64,000 bases of DNA from Symsagittifera roscoffensis (Eukaryota; Xenacoelomorpha; Acoela; Convolutidae). The notes under the pieces are model-generated. The model was not told the DNA's origin, searched no databases, and saw only the letters and a program-made list of their open reading frames with translations. Of the stretch, positions 61,170 to 64,000 are shown piece by piece (position 1 is the first letter of the stretch; each line of letters starts with the position of its first letter). Made by a program: the position numbers and the translations under genes. Location: assembly GCF_963678635.1 (NCBI RefSeq), contig NC_087064.1, positions 44,935,346 through 44,999,345 on the forward strand, read 5' to 3'.

Positions 61170-64000
61170 TCTTTATTTGTCACTTTCCTATGCCTACTCT
61201 TGACTCAATTGCTAGAGACCTTATAGTTTTATTAACAATAATAATGACACACACAATAAATTTCACCAGATTCTATTAAATAGTGACCACGAATCCCTGT
61301 ATGTTGTCAGAGTACAATTTGTATAAAATTTATTCACACTAGCCGATTATCGGTCCAAAGATCTGGAAACTAGCACAATATGATGTTATCAGTCAATTTA
61401 AAAGATAGTGTAGTCACCACCCAATCAAGCACAGTTTAGGTTGATTTAAAATCAAAAACAAAAAATATATATATTGACACAATATGAATGTATATATTAA
61501 AAAAAAACGTATGTGTCTTGTACTCTTAGTCGGTCGCAGTACAATAGTCGAACCTGTCTTTTAAAGAAAAAGCTTTCCCTGCTTGGTGCTGCACCAAACA
61601 GACAAAACTTTGAAGGCAGTAATTTTCTCTAGTGGGCGTCTATTGCACCCACCGAGTACTGTGTTACCTATCTGCCTTCGGACTGCCCGAGCTAGACCTA
61701 CTAAAATCCTCAGGGCAGTTACTTTTCCCAAAAACGTATTATGTTTCAATCCACACCAATGAGTCACGCTCTTTTTAATTTAGACTTAGTGTCGCGAATA
61801 TCCGAGTTCGGACCTGTTTTGTATTAGTCTGGTTCTTTTTGAGAGGCAAGTTACCAGTGCAGTCACTGATACCTAGCTTGTGTATTAATAACCTAATACC
61901 TCTCGCTTTTTAGTCTTTCTTTCGTTTACCTAAGTCCTTAATAAAATGATACCCCTCCGGATTGGCACAAATAGGACCCTTCCGGACTGTCAGAATATAG
62001 ACCCCTCCGGATTGGGACCCCTCGGAATTAGCAACTATAAGACCCCTCCGGATTCGGACCCCTCCGGTTTTGTGGAAAGTAGACCCCTCCGGATTCGGAC
62101 CCCTCTGACTTTGAAAAATTTCGACCCCTCCGGATTGGGAGCCCTTAGCTCTGTCAAAGTAGCTTTTTGTAGTTTTCTTAATTTCAGCTTATACCCCTCC
62201 GGATACGTTCTGCGTTGCTTTTATGCTGTTTGAATTAACTGGGAAGGGTATAGGGTCCTTTCCTAGACCCCTCCGGATTGAAGTTAAGGCACTTATTTGA
62301 CAATTCACACTAACGGTGAAGGGTCTTATCACTTGCCTAACTTCGACTCTATTATGGTTGTCTTGTGCCTTCAGCCTTCCCTTTTTGTCTAGAACTGTCC
62401 TAAGTTACTTAGTTCAATCGCTATCAACTTTTGGTAGGGGTATAAGGGTTTTTCAGAAAAATTTATAAAACGTGAAGGGTGTACCCCTCCGGATTTGTGT
62501 AATTTGCTAAAAACAATCTCAAAAAATTTTCTCGCTCGCTTTTCCGAAAAATTTCTGATCCTATTAGTAAGCTCAGCTAATTTCTGATCTATTGGTACCA
62601 AGATCAACTCGATATGATCAGTAGTTCCAAATTTATTAACCAAAACGTCTTTTTTCCGAACTCAAAAAATTTTCTCTCTTATAGGTTCCGCCTAACTTTT
62701 TCCGCAAATCTGGTCCTTTCGACCTAAAAATTATTGATCCGAGCTCAGAAGGCCTATACTCTTCTAGTTCAATGCAAAAGACCCAATCTAAAACGCTATT
62801 GTAGAAAAATTTTGCGAAAAACTATGCTACCTGGACCCCTCCGGATTGATGAATCCACCAAATCAAACACGTTATGTTCGATTTCTCTGCAACCCGGAAG
62901 GCTTTCGGGTAGCGGATTTTAAGACTTGTAGATTCACTAGTGGACGTTGTCCGAACAACTATTTTTACTGTCCTACCTCAAAAATTTCAAAAAATTTTCT
63001 AAATTTTTAGTGTTTCTTACTATCAAAAATTGGGAAAATTTGGTTTTTGGTACCAAACTAGTTCCAACCACTTCCGAACTGAAGTTAACCGGTTCTACTT
63101 ATTACAGTAGTGCAGTTACGATGTAACACACTAACTTAGCGCTTTTTTCCGTTTCAAAAAATATCGATATCTCAAAAATCGCGACTTGTGGGGGGATCAA
63201 AATATCGCTATTTTGACCCTAAAAACCGGTCTGTTTTCGTTGTTTTTCACTGAAAAACGATATGTGACTATTAATATAGGCTATATGAATAATAATATTA
63301 GTAATACTATACCCCTCCGGGTTTGTTTATTATCCGAATTAAGGTGCTTAACTCGGATATTCGCAGTTCGGTGAAGGGTCACTACAGTGCAGCACTGTCG
63401 AGCCCCCCACAGATTACTATCTTACTTTTTGTACCAAAAGGGATACAAAACTTGTTAACGATACCCAACAGTCGATTGTTGTTGTCGTTGAGCCCCTTCT
63501 TGTTGCTCCTTGAACTGCTTGCCGGATCGGTCTTCACCCAAGACCCTTCCGAATTGAGCGCAAATCAGCTGACCCTTCCGGATTGAGCGCAATTTATCAT
63601 TAACGTGCTTAAATGCTCAAATAACCCTACAGTACAAGCCTCACAAACGGGCTACAAAATTGATCGTAACGATCCTGACTGATATAAATGCCTGTAACAA
63701 CAATATATCTATCAACAACAAACGGGGGGGTTGAATCACATCTTGTCTGGGGGGATGATTTCTACTGATTTTTTACTTTTTTACTGTTTTTGGTTTTTTC
63801 GGTTATTTTTTATGTTTTTTGTTTTTCTTGGGTACTATACTACTTTTTGTTTGGTTTTGCTGATATCTTTAAGTGTTTTTGGTCACAAACCACTCAGGGG
63901 ATGAGGGGTTCATGATTCCCCCCACCCTTCCTGGTTCGTGAATTTTCGGTCTTAACTAGGTTAAAAAACTATTCACGGTAATCCGGAAGGCTTCCGCGTT
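61170..64000 (-). promoter_or_regulatory. Leader/LTR region upstream of gag, rich in a CCCCTCCGGATTG motif
   Basis: No gene over 2.8 kb. On the + strand (A)CCC(C/T)TCCGGATT(G) and close variants recur at about 61952, 61978, 62001, 62041, 62061, 62082, 62124, 62193, 62267, 62484, 62815, 63311, 63538 and 63571. The inverse AATCCGGAAGG is at 63975. Two longer segments (62267-62320 and 63311-63390) share CCCCTCCGG...TTAAGG.GCTTA...CGGTGAAGGGTC. Low-complexity T-rich DNA fills the last 300 bp. I could not place a primer-binding site or LTR end. Confidence 0.6.

Larger units (their letters stand above)
40900..64000 (-). mobile_element. Giant Ty3/gypsy-type LTR retroelement (boundaries open)
   Basis: Three long uninterrupted minus-strand frames, gag-protease (61169-57120), pol (57083-51567) and ORF3 (51170-42225), cover 18.9 kb. 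The order protease-RT-RNase H-integrase is Ty3/gypsy. Ordinary members are about 5-8 kb. Coding G+C is clearly higher than host DNA, and no frame is broken, so the insertion is young or under selection. The 5' LTR appears to lie beyond the window. Limits are set by shared CCTTCCGGATT-type motifs and are provisional. Confidence 0.85.

Noticed and set aside
61170-64000. CRISPR-like array from the repeated CCCCTCCGGATTG motif
   Set aside because: Motif spacing is irregular (about 20-400 bp), copies are short and variable, there are no cas genes, and the genome is eukaryotic.

Overview
This window reads as nuclear DNA of a small-gene invertebrate animal. Evidence: about two-thirds A+T spacer DNA packed with short dispersed repeats; host genes with GT-AG introns; AATAAA poly(A) signals within or just after the stop codon; and a CYB5R4-type cytochrome b5/reductase fusion, which is chiefly an animal gene. 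In four of four recognisable host genes a good 3' splice acceptor (...TTCAG or similar) lies only 6-69 nt before the start codon. That is what spliced-leader trans-splicing or very short 5' leader exons would produce. I cannot name the species.

Layout. 1-17 kb: gene-poor, A+T-rich, made of tRNA-headed SINEs, a longer dispersed repeat (R1) that shares the SINE 3' tail, and at least three small hAT-like elements with target-site duplications, one inserted inside a SINE tail. 17.0-18.6 kb: a candidate multi-exon gene with an IQ-like motif (+). 20.5-22.8 kb: CLP1, four exons (-). 23.6-23.9 kb: a UPF0390/C19orf53-like small basic protein (-). 24.8-25.6 kb: a degenerate tandem array. 25.9-27.4 kb: CYB5R4-like oxidoreductase, one large exon (-). 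28-31.9 kb: repeats and a decayed coding-like stretch. 32.1-39.9 kb: a DDX10/Dbp4-like DEAD-box helicase (-) whose 5.7-kb intron holds an R1 copy, a FLYWCH/MULE remnant, a broken LINE and a SINE.

40.9-64.0 kb (running off the window) is occupied on the minus strand by one giant, intact Ty3/gypsy-type retroelement with three long open frames: Gag-protease (1349 aa), Pol (1840 aa; RT, RNase H, integrase) and a 2981-aa ORF3. Gag and Pol are in the same frame, separated by a single UGA. Pol carries about 450 extra residues between RNase H and integrase, and a C-terminal domain that I read as a macro domain of the OARD1/TARG1 type. ORF3 carries a complete SGNH (GDSL) hydrolase site followed by a second, degenerate SGNH-like domain, then more than 1900 residues I cannot assign. 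The coding part alone is about 19 kb, several times a normal Ty3/gypsy element. The leader upstream of gag holds a cluster of a 10-15-bp motif (CCCCTCCGGATTG). This element is the most likely undescribed system in the window.
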